DNA of 64,000 bases from Phaeodactylum tricornutum CCAP 1055/1 (taxonomy: Eukaryota > Bacillariophyta > Bacillariophyceae > Surirellales > Neidiaceae), in contig NC_011671.1 in NCBI RefSeq assembly GCF_000150955.2, positions 1 to 64,000 on the forward strand. The letters run 5' to 3'. Both the position numbers and the translations under genes were made by a program. Below the pieces are notes generated by a model. That model was given only the letters and a program-made list of their open reading frames with translations. It was not told the origin of the DNA and made no database searches. Every line of letters starts with the position of its first letter. The first letter of the stretch is position 1. Shown one piece after another: positions 19,060 through 28,098 of this stretch.

Positions 19060-19617
19060 TTAGACGGCCGCGACCGACAGGTATAGGTTGGCCGCCGACA
19101 GCTGGTACTTTTCGTTGTACGTGATAATGTTCATGAAATGAACCAGGCCGCATTCCAGGCAGCTCTTAACGCGCATAATGTTGCGAACATTGTCCGTGTC
19201 AATAGACTCCAGGACAAGATCCGTCGACAAATCCAAAATCAACGCGGGGTCGACGACCGACCCCACAACATCGAGGAACTCAAAAAATCCCTCTGGGCCT
19301 CGAAGTTCGAATAATTGGCTGTCGACACTCGGGTCCTCCGACTGGCCGAGAAAGATCTTAAACTCGGCATCGGTGGCAATGTTGGCCAATATCTTGGCCG
19401 GATCGCCAGTAGCGGTTGCGGCGAGCTGGCCTAAGAAGGCCTCCATTGGGCTGTCATAGATTTGTTGAAAACCACCGTCGTCGCTGCTGCTGTTGCGACC
19501 GCCCTTCTTTCTTTTACGATTTCTTCCTTTCGTCGATTTGGCTTCTGCCAGAGGCACACAGTCGGTGAAGAAACCAACGGATAGGATGATCAGGACAACT
19601 ATAGAAGAAAGCTTCAT
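19060..19617 (-). CDS. Secreted protein of unknown function
   Basis: 185 residues using the ATG at 19617; this start is preferred because it gives an immediate signal peptide (M-K-L-S-S-I-V-V-L-I-I-L-S-V-G-F-F) ending near A-E-A. A longer frame to 19827 would bury it. A very basic stretch follows (G-R-N-R-K-R-K-K-G-G-R), then an acidic, helical region with repeated A-T/L-I-L-D words and two Cys near the C-terminus (C-L-E-C). No domain recognised. The basic stretch could be a processing site. Confidence 0.65.
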   Translation of the reverse strand: MKLSSIVVLIILSVGFFTDCVPLAEAKSTKGRNRKRKKGGRNSSSDDGGFQQIYDSPMEAFLGQLAATATGDPAKILANIATDAEFKIFLGQSEDPSVDSQLFELRGPEGFFEFLDVVGSVVDPALILDLSTDLVLESIDTDNVRNIMRVKSCLECGLVHFMNIITYNEKYQLSAANLYLSVAAV

Positions 19618-20027
19618 CTGACTGAGAGATTTTAGAATGTGATCGCACACCAAAATTTCGCTCGAGAAGCAAATTGAGCATTGTTTTCCGCTTTCTCCCC
19701 TCGCTCCTGCAATGACAGGCACGTACAGTCGAGAACACAAAAGAACCCGAAAGATCACGGCGACGTTCTTCGAAGTATCGGCACGAAGTCGAAAGGATTC
19801 CCAGAAAGTGGCCTGCAGATTTATCAATCTGGTCAGGTCGGTACGAGGCTAAAGAAGCAACGGGTAGGTGGTCATTTCGGACCACAGATGGCGGAAGAAA
19901 CTTCCGCGCCCAAAAGTGTCGTAACACATGCTTCACGGTCAGTCAGTGATGTTGCAAGCCAAAATTTGACTGCCAATGTTAAATATACGTTGCGGACAAG
20001 ATGCGGCGCAAAGCGGCATTACAGCAT

Positions 20028-20043
20028 TTACAGTTAACTGTAA
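20028..20043. promoter_or_regulatory. 16-bp palindrome TTACAGTTAACTGTAA
   Basis: A perfect inverted repeat between two divergently read genes (19617 minus and 20392 plus). A 12-bp version, ACAGTTAACTGT, occurs at 23721-23732, 20 bp upstream of another ATG. It contains the TNACAGT word found near many starts in this window. An initiator or factor-binding role is inferred. Confidence 0.45.
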
Positions 20044-20391
20044 GATCAGCATGAGACCCGTATCACTTCCCCTTTGAAGTACCTCACAGTCAGCCAAGGT
20101 TTACGTCTGTCGTGAACCGGCATCACTCACGACACGACATCGAACGCCTACCAATCTAAAAAAATCATAACGCAGGTCTGTTTAGCGAAGTGTGATTTCG
20201 AAGCATAAGTATGTGACCATAAGTCGAACAGATTGACTTATGTCAATCAGGTCCATTTCGTATACATTCGCCCCGCTCAAAACGTTGGATACAACTGACA
20301 TTTTTGACAAGCTCTAATAGGTAGTAAGCTAACAGAGATCAACCGACCCTGTTGGGATGGATCGTGCATAAATAGTTGCTGGGAGACAAAA

Positions 20392-21145
20392 ATGGCGATG
20401 ATTAAGCTTGCTGTGCTTCTTTTGCTACTTCTTCCGTATACGTCGGCAGGATCCACCGCTTTCCGGTACAACGATGATCTGTCGTGCGATCGAGGACTGA
20501 GCGCTAGCTCTCTGTCTGTTGCCTGCGATGGAGGGGACTCGTGCTCATTGGGTAGCACGGCAAAGATATCTGGCTCCCTTTCGCTGTCAAGCGAACTGCC
20601 GACTTCTGCAAAGCTTTACGGAAAAATATGCTTTCTTTACGTTATTTGCTACGACTTTGAGGAAGAAAATGTCGACCTGTGTGACCGAGCTGGTCTAACT
20701 GCAGGGAGCGGACAGAGTTGTGCCGATACTGGGGACTATTCGATAGATACAAGCCTGAAAGTTCCTGGAAAACCCAAAGACCTCATGTCTGGTACGTAGT
20801 GAGAGGGGAGGGGGGTCTCATCTGTCACTTGAACAATCGCTTCCTCAAATTTTCTTACCTTCTCTTCTCTTGGGTTCAGGCTGGTCACTGAAGGTAACGG
20901 CGTACCTCGAAGACAACAACAACAACGAGATTGGTACTACAAAATGTACCTTCTCGGTGGCTGCCGTGCAGGGATATACCACGACGTACACAGGGTTTGC
21001 AGCTCTCGGTATGGCGTCCCTTGTTTTGGCATTATATGTAAGGAAGAAAAGACGTGTTGGTCGCATCAATTTGCTGGACGAAGAGGATAAGGCGGCTCCG
21101 TCCGGAAATTTTGAAATGATGACGGAAAAGAAAGTGATTGTATAG
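20392..21145 (+). CDS. Single-pass membrane protein with Cys-rich luminal domain
   Basis: Exons 20392-20791 and 20880-21145; the 88-bp intron falls in S-G-W-S-L-K. The 221-residue product starts with a signal peptide (K-L-A-V-L-L-L-L-L-L-P-Y-T-S-A-G). The luminal part of about 140 residues has roughly ten Cys in pairs (S-C-S, G-K-I-C-F-L-Y-V-I-C). A membrane helix (F-A-A-L-G-M-A-S-L-V-L-A-L-Y-V) near residue 175 is followed by R-K-K-R-R and a 30-residue acidic cytosolic tail. It looks like a type I membrane receptor or cargo-type protein; the family is not recognised. Confidence 0.75.
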
Positions 21146-21355
21146 ATGTACAAGTCTGACAGAGAAATAGCTCTGGTCAAGAAACAACATAGGCAATGTA
21201 CAAGAGGATTATAAATTAGAAAAGGCAATTTGACAAAAATACCGACGAGGACCGGATCTCGGAGATGTTGACGTGCGTCGTATTAAATATGAGAATCGCT
21301 TTTTCGGACCCCGTTTAAAAGCATAAGTCATTATGAAATTGATTCAGGTCATGTA

Positions 21356-21982
21356 CTACAAAACACGGCAGCAGTCGCTGGAATCAAAGGCGGCGCTTTC
21401 ATTCCGATCACGTGACGTATATACCACAAGCTGATCCTTAACAATCAGCAATCGCTTTGGAACCGAAGAATGCAGATCCAAGAACTCGCGTACCCGGTGT
21501 CCCGTAAAGCCTGGTGAGTGAGTATTGAGGATAGGCTGGCCGGGAACGACAACCGCTTCTACCATCTGAGAGGGATGGACTTTTCTCGCAAACGGTGAAT
21601 CGGGAGAGACGCTTTCGATTTGAGCTGGAAATCCAGTAAATGAGATTCCTAAATCGAGACCTACAGGCAGAGTGTGCTCATAGCGGCAGTCGTGGAGGGC
21701 ATTTGGAGCAGGAGGATGATCGCATAGAATAATTTTCCGCAGTAGGTGCTGGTTCGCATGGAGAATTTTGTGAAGGCGATTCGTGTCGACAACGTTCGAA
21801 ATCACCAAATTCGGAACTTCGAGGGAACAAAAAAAATATCCAACCAAATTCATATTGGTTTCTCTCAATGAGCTCTCAAGTATTTGAGACACTCTGGGTG
21901 GGCTCCCAGAGAAGACAAATCCTGATCCTTGGTTGATGGGTAGATCTATCGAAACCTTCGTGATCCGCACAACATTCATCAT
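21356..21982 (-). CDS. PDZ-like domain protein, unknown function
   Basis: 208 residues, intronless. Residues about 105-180 resemble a PDZ fold: G-L-D-L-G-I-S-F-T-G-F-P carboxylate-loop-like start, I-E-S-V-S-P-D-S-P-F-A, then V-E-A-V-V-V-P-G and a helix with a final L-L-I-V-K-D strand. The N-terminal 100 residues are not recognised and lack a signal peptide. The match is by eye and could be coincidental. Confidence 0.6.
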   Translation of the reverse strand: MMNVVRITKVSIDLPINQGSGFVFSGSPPRVSQILESSLRETNMNLVGYFFCSLEVPNLVISNVVDTNRLHKILHANQHLLRKIILCDHPPAPNALHDCRYEHTLPVGLDLGISFTGFPAQIESVSPDSPFARKVHPSQMVEAVVVPGQPILNTHSPGFTGHRVREFLDLHSSVPKRLLIVKDQLVVYTSRDRNESAAFDSSDCCRVL

Positions 21983-22575
21983 GGACCTGCTGATCTACAT
22001 TAAACAGTCAACGACATCAATACTTGATCCGTAGACAGAAGGAAAAACTCGAAGGAGGATCGGGGGAATAAGTGACTCTGGACGTGTGTATACTATGGAT
22101 TCGCCGGGAAAATTAACATTTCCTAAGATTGCTACAATTGCACACTATTAGCAAGAAGCGGAAATGAGATCTGATTGTGGCAGCATCCCGTAAAAAGGGA
22201 AATTTCGACCCGTGGTAGGAATCATCAATTCAGGAACCAGACACAAATTTTAACCCTAAGAACAATGTTGCGAGAAGAAATTATCACGCTCTATGGGATT
22301 GAGAATATGAGGCCATTGTTGAGAACGGAACGAAGGCGTAGGGTTTTCATAGTGTAAGGATTTCAGTGCATCGCGAACGATCTACGGCAAAACAAAAAGA
22401 TGTAAAATTGAATTTGAGCTACCAGGCTACGTAAGCGTGTGGTAAATGCCACAGAGCGACGTGATTCAAGCTCCCCCATCTGTTCTTGCACGTTACAAGA
22501 AAACGTTTAGCAGCGTTGCATTGGGACTACACTGGCAATCAACCAAATGAGTAACAGCATGTTAAATCAATGTCT
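21983..22575. other. Intergenic region, no gene seen
   Basis: About 590 bp between two minus-strand genes. Only short frames with no family signal (for example 22175-22357) occur. The right side is the 3' flank of the SDR gene. Confidence 0.45.
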
Positions 22576-23397
22576 TCACACATCTGGTAACAACAGCATA
22601 GTCTTCTGAACGATAGCGTCTCGCTCAGCACGTGTGTGTTTGATCCCATTTTCAATGGTTTTGCCATTTTCGTCAATCAATGAATAACCCGTCGGTAGCC
22701 TCAACAGCGCCATTGTCATCGTTTCTCCGCAGTCTTCGGCGCTCTTGCCGAATATTCGCTGGAGGGGGCGCAACGGAGCTCGGATCCACGCTGGCATTTC
22801 CGCGCCCCAATTCGTATTCACAAATCCGGGGCCGGCATGAGCTACTGCAAGAGATGGACAGTCATTCGCGATTGCTTCCATTCCAGCATCCAGATAAAAA
22901 CCAGCCGCGTCTGCTGCATTTTTGATCGAATAGGTATTTTTCAGTTCAAAATCGTCTTCCAGATGTTGAAACTTTCCGTGAACGCCCGCAGATAGAACCG
23001 TGAATATTCGTGAGTTCGGTTTCATACTCTTTGCGAAGAGGCTAGCAAGAAAGAATCGTGAAAAATAATGAAGTTGTAGTTTCTGGTCGAGGCCGTCTCT
23101 TGTAGGAGTGTATCCTTGTATTGTTGCCATTCCTTGAGTCATGACGAGAATATCAATATCTTTGGGGTCGTTCTGGATTGCCAGCTTCCGGACACTTTGG
23201 AGATCAAAGGCGTCAACGGAAACAAATCGATGTGTTTGCGAAGGTGATAAAGCTGACATTTGCTCGACGATTTCATGACCCCTCGCTACCGATCTTCCCG
23301 CTATCGTTACTTGCACGTCGCCGCGCTTTGCTAGAGCCAAAGCGATGCCGTGGCCAATACCGCTAGTCCCGCCAACGACTAATGCGCGGAAACTCAT
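22576..23397 (-). CDS. Short-chain dehydrogenase/reductase, atypical active site
   Basis: 273 residues, intronless, Rossmann fold. The cofactor loop is V-V-G-G-T-S-G-I-G-H-G, and A-G-R-S after the second strand suggests NADP(H). The substrate region has L-S-A-G near 138 and N-T-Y-S-I-K-N near 155. A classical SDR has Tyr-x-x-x-Lys; here Lys is at +3 and Asn at +4, so the catalytic Lys is displaced or lost. A late P-G-F-V-N-T motif is normal for the family. The substrate is unknown; similarity is to broad, WW-oxidoreductase or retinol-type SDRs. Confidence 0.82.
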   Translation of the reverse strand: MSFRALVVGGTSGIGHGIALALAKRGDVQVTIAGRSVARGHEIVEQMSALSPSQTHRFVSVDAFDLQSVRKLAIQNDPKDIDILVMTQGMATIQGYTPTRDGLDQKLQLHYFSRFFLASLFAKSMKPNSRIFTVLSAGVHGKFQHLEDDFELKNTYSIKNAADAAGFYLDAGMEAIANDCPSLAVAHAGPGFVNTNWGAEMPAWIRAPLRPLQRIFGKSAEDCGETMTMALLRLPTGYSLIDENGKTIENGIKHTRAERDAIVQKTMLLLPDV

Positions 23398-23720
23398 TAT
23401 ATATTATTTCCACGAACCTTCAAATTGCAGCTAGTATAGTTTCTAACCTTGAGCAATGGCAAAGGAATGCCGACGGAAACTACCTATATACAGTATATTC
23501 CCTTTGATTGCCGCTGACTTCTTATTTGTTACTCACAGTCAGTCGCAGTCAAAAAAAATTTCATTGGAGAAAATGGAGACATAGTCCATCCAATCAGAAG
23601 ATGGTCAGCAAAACCGGTTCGAAAGGGTATCTTTGGAGGCGTCACATACGCGGTCTTTGGTAACCGGCTGCTTACAGTTATTTGAATAATTCCTACTTGT
23701 ACAAACGAGAACTATCGCCT

Positions 23721-23732
23721 ACAGTTAACTGT
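23721..23732 (+). promoter_or_regulatory. ACAGTTAACTGT palindrome upstream of glyoxalase-fold gene
   Basis: A perfect 12-bp inverted repeat ending 20 bp before the ATG at 23752, which has a good context (CACCATGA). It is the second copy of the palindrome at 20028. Given the position it may be at or near the transcription start. Confidence 0.45.
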
Positions 23733-23751
23733 TGAGTCACAAGAGCCCACC

Positions 23752-24216
23752 ATGAGCGTCATATCTCACATTTCCATAGGTTCGACCAAAGAGAAGTTTG
23801 GTGAAATGGTTCGGTTTTACGATTCAGTCATGACTACAGTTGGAGCCAAGCGTCAAATGGTTTATTCAACAGATGGCGAACGGTTGGATGTACAAGGCGA
23901 ATGCGATCCCGAAAAGCTTGCTGCGATTGCGTATGGAAAGTACTGGCCCGAAATTTGGATTCAGCTCCCACACGACAAAAAGGAAGCTACTGTTGGAAAC
24001 GGCGCACACATATCTTTTGCATGCCGTAACTCCAGTCACGTCCAGCATGTATATGATACAGCCATCACGAACGGGGGAACTTGTAATGGAAAGCCCGGTC
24101 CAAGGAAGGAGTATAGCGACAAGTATTACGGTGCATTTTTCTTGGACCCTTGCGGCAACAAGTTGGAGGCAACATTCTTCGATCTGGGTTTGTGGAACTA
24201 CTGTGGAATTCTCTAA
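23752..24216 (+). CDS. Glyoxalase/VOC-fold protein
   Basis: 154 residues covering one VOC domain: an S-H-I-S-I-G-S first strand, F-Y-D-S-V-M helix, W-I-Q-L-P strand, G-N-G-A-H-I-S-F-A third strand and a last motif F-F-L-D-P-C-G-N-K-L-E-A. Candidate metal or polar ligands are His near residue 6, His near 84 and Glu near 143. This single-domain type matches the bacterial glyoxalase/bleomycin-resistance family, often annotated as lactoylglutathione lyase-like. The true substrate is unknown. Confidence 0.85.
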   Translation: MSVISHISIGSTKEKFGEMVRFYDSVMTTVGAKRQMVYSTDGERLDVQGECDPEKLAAIAYGKYWPEIWIQLPHDKKEATVGNGAHISFACRNSSHVQHVYDTAITNGGTCNGKPGPRKEYSDKYYGAFFLDPCGNKLEATFFDLGLWNYCGIL

Positions 24217-24747
24217 ATATTGATCAATTTTTCGGCCTTTGCAAGTCAGATATGGGTCTTGTTGTTAGTAAGAGAGCTCTCGTGTTGTGTGGATGGAGTT
24301 GGTGAATATAGGCTACTCTCCTCGGAGAAGACAAAAGGGAGCGAACCCTAAGCTTCGATTGCACCTATTCGGGTCTACTTTTTCTTGGCGACGAGTGCAC
24401 TACATATTTGGGCTCTATTATAGTCAATATATAGGTAGGAGTGTATTGGTGTAGACTTAAAACTTTTGTGGCTCGAGCACCAGGAGCAAAGCTACCGACC
24501 TCCCTCAACTTACATTTCTGTTAATCATGGGGCCTGCCAACTTTCGAACAGCAGATATTTATGAAAAGCGCTTTTTTTGGTTGAAATTTTGAAGAGTATT
24601 CGTCGCCCTTCTGTTGATTGGCATGGCATGTGAAGGATCTGGCTCGTGATGAAAAATGGAAAATACAGGTATTTTCCTTTGAAAACGACGAGTTGGAACG
24701 GAGGCGTGGACACGGAAATCTGCGTATTTGACAGTTAATTTTAAAGA
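24217..24747. other. Intergenic region
   Basis: About 530 bp with no supportable gene. It ends with GACAGTTAATT (24730-24740), eight bases before the ATG of the EVE gene, another ACAGT-type word close to a start. Confidence 0.45.
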
Positions 24748-25521
24748 ATGAAAGTGAACTGTGCTCACATGTTTCTGGGCGCTCTTACTATGGATCAACT
24801 GAAAGCCAAGACTTTTATCAAGTACGCCTTCACATCTATACTTTTCACGCCACGCAATACGACAAACGCCTTGTTTTTCCGTCCGCCTACAACACCTCGA
24901 TTTGTATTCTCCGGTCGCTCCAAATATTTTCCTGTCTCCATGGCACGCAACGCAATCAAGTCAAAACCTGCTCGGGCGACGGCGTCGAACGTAGAGAGGT
25001 TGGAAGATAACACCTCGTTGGAGCCGCAATACTTCCTGATCAAGTCAGAACCCAGCGAATTTTCGATCCATAACTTAGAGGCTCGCCCCCGGCAGCGTGA
25101 AGAATGGGATGGAGTCCGGAACTATGCCGCTCGCAATCACATACGTAGTATGCGGGAGAATGACCGATGCTGGTTTTATCATAGTGCGTGTAAGACTCCA
25201 GCAATTGTCGGGACTTGCCGCGTAGTACGGACCGCTGCTCCAGATGCTACGGCGTTGGATTCTAATCACCCGGGCTACGATCCTAAATCGACAGCTGAAT
25301 CGTGTCGATGGGATTCGGTGTTGGTAGAATTGGAAAGCATTTTCGAAAGCCCGATTACGTTGAAAGAATTGCGTGCGCAGGCTAAAATCAACAAAACTGT
25401 GGCCAGTATGACGATTCTGAAAATGTCCCGTCTCAGCGTAACTCCTGTTACCAGGTCTCAGTGGGACGAAGTAGCCAGACTCTTGGAACGAAAAGAACAG
25501 GGTGAAGATCTGCTGATGTAG
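24748..25521 (+). CDS. EVE-domain protein (thymocyte nuclear protein 1-like)
   Basis: 257 residues; residues about 92-250 are an EVE domain, a PUA-like fold that reads modified bases in nucleic acid. Landmarks are Y-F-L-I-K-S-E-P-S-E-F-S, W-D-G-V-R-N-Y-A-A-R-N, W-F-Y-H-S, I-V-G-T, W-D-S-V-L-V-E and M-S-R-L-S-V-T-P-V. The first 70 residues are basic and Thr/Pro-rich, as in an organelle presequence; a second ATG (M-A-R-N-A-I-K, 24940) would give a shorter nuclear/cytosolic form of 193 residues. Alternative starts could give dual targeting. Confidence 0.88.
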   Translation: MKVNCAHMFLGALTMDQLKAKTFIKYAFTSILFTPRNTTNALFFRPPTTPRFVFSGRSKYFPVSMARNAIKSKPARATASNVERLEDNTSLEPQYFLIKSEPSEFSIHNLEARPRQREEWDGVRNYAARNHIRSMRENDRCWFYHSACKTPAIVGTCRVVRTAAPDATALDSNHPGYDPKSTAESCRWDSVLVELESIFESPITLKELRAQAKINKTVASMTILKMSRLSVTPVTRSQWDEVARLLERKEQGEDLLM

Positions 25522-25740
25522 CACCACCACACTTATTTTACGCATAGACTGTGCCGAGTGATCAAATAGAGTTATGTTACATACACACAGGTTCGTTGAA
25601 CGTCAACCCGCATTCGAAAGAGTACTCGAACAGGGTGGCTTCTCGTACGCAGGCGAGAGTCTCTCGTTGCGAACGTGCTTGCATGATGGATCCCGGCGAA
25701 ACCATGCAATCGTGACCTTTTCATTCAGAAGGCAAACGGC

Positions 25741-26877
25741 TCATAATGCCGCAAACACTTTTCGAGCAACATTTTCGTGTTCGTTGTCTTCACATATTTC
25801 AAACTCAACCGGTCCGCACAATAGTTTCTCGGCAATTGTTTTGCTAGGTATTTGTCTCTCCGGCAGACACACATGCCCGACCGATTGGTGGAGCGCCCAT
25901 AAATCGCCGCAGGTTTGCTGTTGCCATCGCGTTACTTTATTGGTCAAACCATGTGAAAGTTTTCTCGTGAGGTGCCGCACCTTTCTCTGGAGAATCTCGA
26001 CGGTTTGCGTCACGAGAGAAACGATGCGCTTTGTTGCTGGTCGGTTCTTCCAGAACTGCGAAGCATCAATTTCGCAAAAAGCTATGGGCGCTCCGCTATC
26101 GTCCTTTAGCATATCCAATTCACGGTAGTCGAAGCGGCGCCGGCATGATCGTCCCAAATGATAATCGCCCCACTGTGCCTCAAAAGAACAGGCGCAGGCT
26201 GGTTCACACTGCGTTGACCGCCAATCCCAACGACATGATGAGTCTGTATCCGGAATCTAAACGAGGAATACGCCACAAATGGACAAAATGGTTTGAGCGC
26301 ACATCTGCGAAGCAAACATAACCTTGCGCCGGTACATTCCTTTCACGTAAATTTGGTTTATGCACGAGATATAACATGAGCTTACCACTTTGGTTGTCAG
26401 GTATTCCTTGGTGACTTCTCCGAAGACGTCGAGTAGCGTTCGATCGTCTTCTTCGTCTTCTTCCGAAAGGAGCTGGCGGAGTCGGTCAACCGATAAGGAT
26501 TCCGCCGCGCACACTTCTTCTGCCATTGTTGCAATAGAAGCCCCTTTTTCCGTCGCAGTAATCAGAGTACTCTCCGGTACCGTGATCCGTTCCGGTGTTG
26601 TTTTCTCTCCGTTGTTGTTGCATTCCTCTTGTTCCACGCAAACATGTGGCACAGACTGAAATTGCTTACCAACCGTGTGCTCGGCAGCGGTCAAAGGAGG
26701 GCCAAAGCCTTCTGGGGATCTAGACGGGGTACTAGAGTACCTAGTGGATGGAGTGCTCTCGGGTGTGGCTCGGTGTTGCTGTTGTTGCTGCGCGCGGACT
26801 TGGTGCTGCTGTCTCATCCAGCCCAGAAAAAAGATGGCGTGTCCCAGAAGTCGTACCATATGACGAGCGCGTCCCAT
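25741..26877 (-). CDS. Cys-rich single-pass membrane protein, unknown family
   Basis: Exon 1 is 26877-26386 and exon 2 is 26256-25741; the 129-bp intron is in phase 0 (T-T-K-V|I-P-D-T-D). The spliced protein is 335 residues. The start at 26877 is the first ATG and gives a short signal-anchor (L-L-G-H-A-I-F-F-L-G-W). A Gln/Ser/Pro-rich linker follows, then an acidic stretch (L-S-E-E-D-E-E-D-D). The exon 2 part begins with a Cys/Trp cluster (S-S-C-R-W-D-W-R, Q-C-E-P-A-C-A-C, G-R-S-C-R) and then a mainly alpha-helical region. No family recognised; the Cys cluster may form disulphides in the lumen. Confidence 0.65.
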
Positions 26878-28098
26878 TGCAAAAAGAGAGTTGGAGACTA
26901 GAGACGAAGGTGACAGCTGATCGTGAAAGACTTTTGGGGGAAATACCAATGTTGAAACTGTTCCTTGAGAAACGTTGTGATAGCCAACTCATACTCACCA
27001 CAGTCAGGCTTTTTCGCACTCGCTTCGGAGACGCATCTGCTCTCCAAAATTGAGGCACGGAAACGAAAACAGTCAGCCCATGATGTCTCAGCGAGTGAGA
27101 CATGAATCCGACGACAAAACGAGTCTTTTCGGTCACAACCTTTGTACCGGTGACAAAACTTCATTAACAGCTAGTTTTCGCTTCAGAGGCAATTCAAAAA
27201 AACCCACCTAGCTAGAGTGGTCATGGAGTCACAATCCCTGTTTTCCTGTGTCGCTCGTATATGCACGAAATCGCTTCAAATTTCACCTGATCCATTTTTC
27301 GCGAGCCTCCTAAAGGAAACAGGCAAAATCGCGACGGATACGCTGCATATCTTGAATGGATTCACAGTCAGCTAGAGTAGAAATGGCCAAACTACACCAG
27401 TGATGAATTTCGGGTTTCAAGTTACATACACTTACCCTTCTTTCAGGGGTACTGAAAGGCCGTCCACAATTTACCTCTACAGTTAGTCGAAATTTTACCT
27501 CTATTCTCATGAGAGAGCAAACTATTGGCCAACGCGATCATACCTCTCATCTATTTACATTAATACCATAGTTTTTTGGCAGTCCAGAATAACAGACAAT
27601 TGTATTAGCAAACAGCAAATGTCGTCTTTGATCGACACAAATGTGAAGGAAAAACCTCAACAATTATGATTTACAGTACTGTTATGTCGTGACTGCAGCA
27701 AATTCGTTTGACGCTGTGACACGAAATGGCATCACTCCGAACTGCCAGAGACAAAATCAGAACAGCAACATCCGGGTGTTCGAAGACACCGTTGACTTTT
27801 TCTGCAGAATTTTGACCATGGCAAACGATGCACAACCTACTGTTACACTAATTAATATTCTTTTCTCAGTCGAGAACAATGAACAGACTGGAAAGAGCAT
27901 CAACTCGTCACCTGGCATAATTCACCCCATTATCGCTCTGCCCTACAAGATAGACGTACGTAAGAGAAACGTTGTCGCAAGATGATGTTCTCGCCTCAGG
28001 TTTGCCTGTAAACCAGGTGTTGGGGTATCCAAGTTTCATGTTCGGTCTCGGAATTCTCACATTCTTCCTAAATTTCCAAAACAGGCAAGTTCCGAACG
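26878..28098. other. Gene-poor region of about 1.2 kb
   Basis: No supportable gene. Frames such as 26898-27164 and 27689-27985 (the latter from a GTG) match no family. CACAGTCAG and CTACAGTTAG words occur near 27364 and 27476. The right half holds the promoter of the following plus-strand gene. Confidence 0.4.

Noticed and set aside
27689-27985. 98-codon plus-strand frame
   Set aside because: Starts at GTG, no domain, and sits in promoter-like DNA of the next gene.
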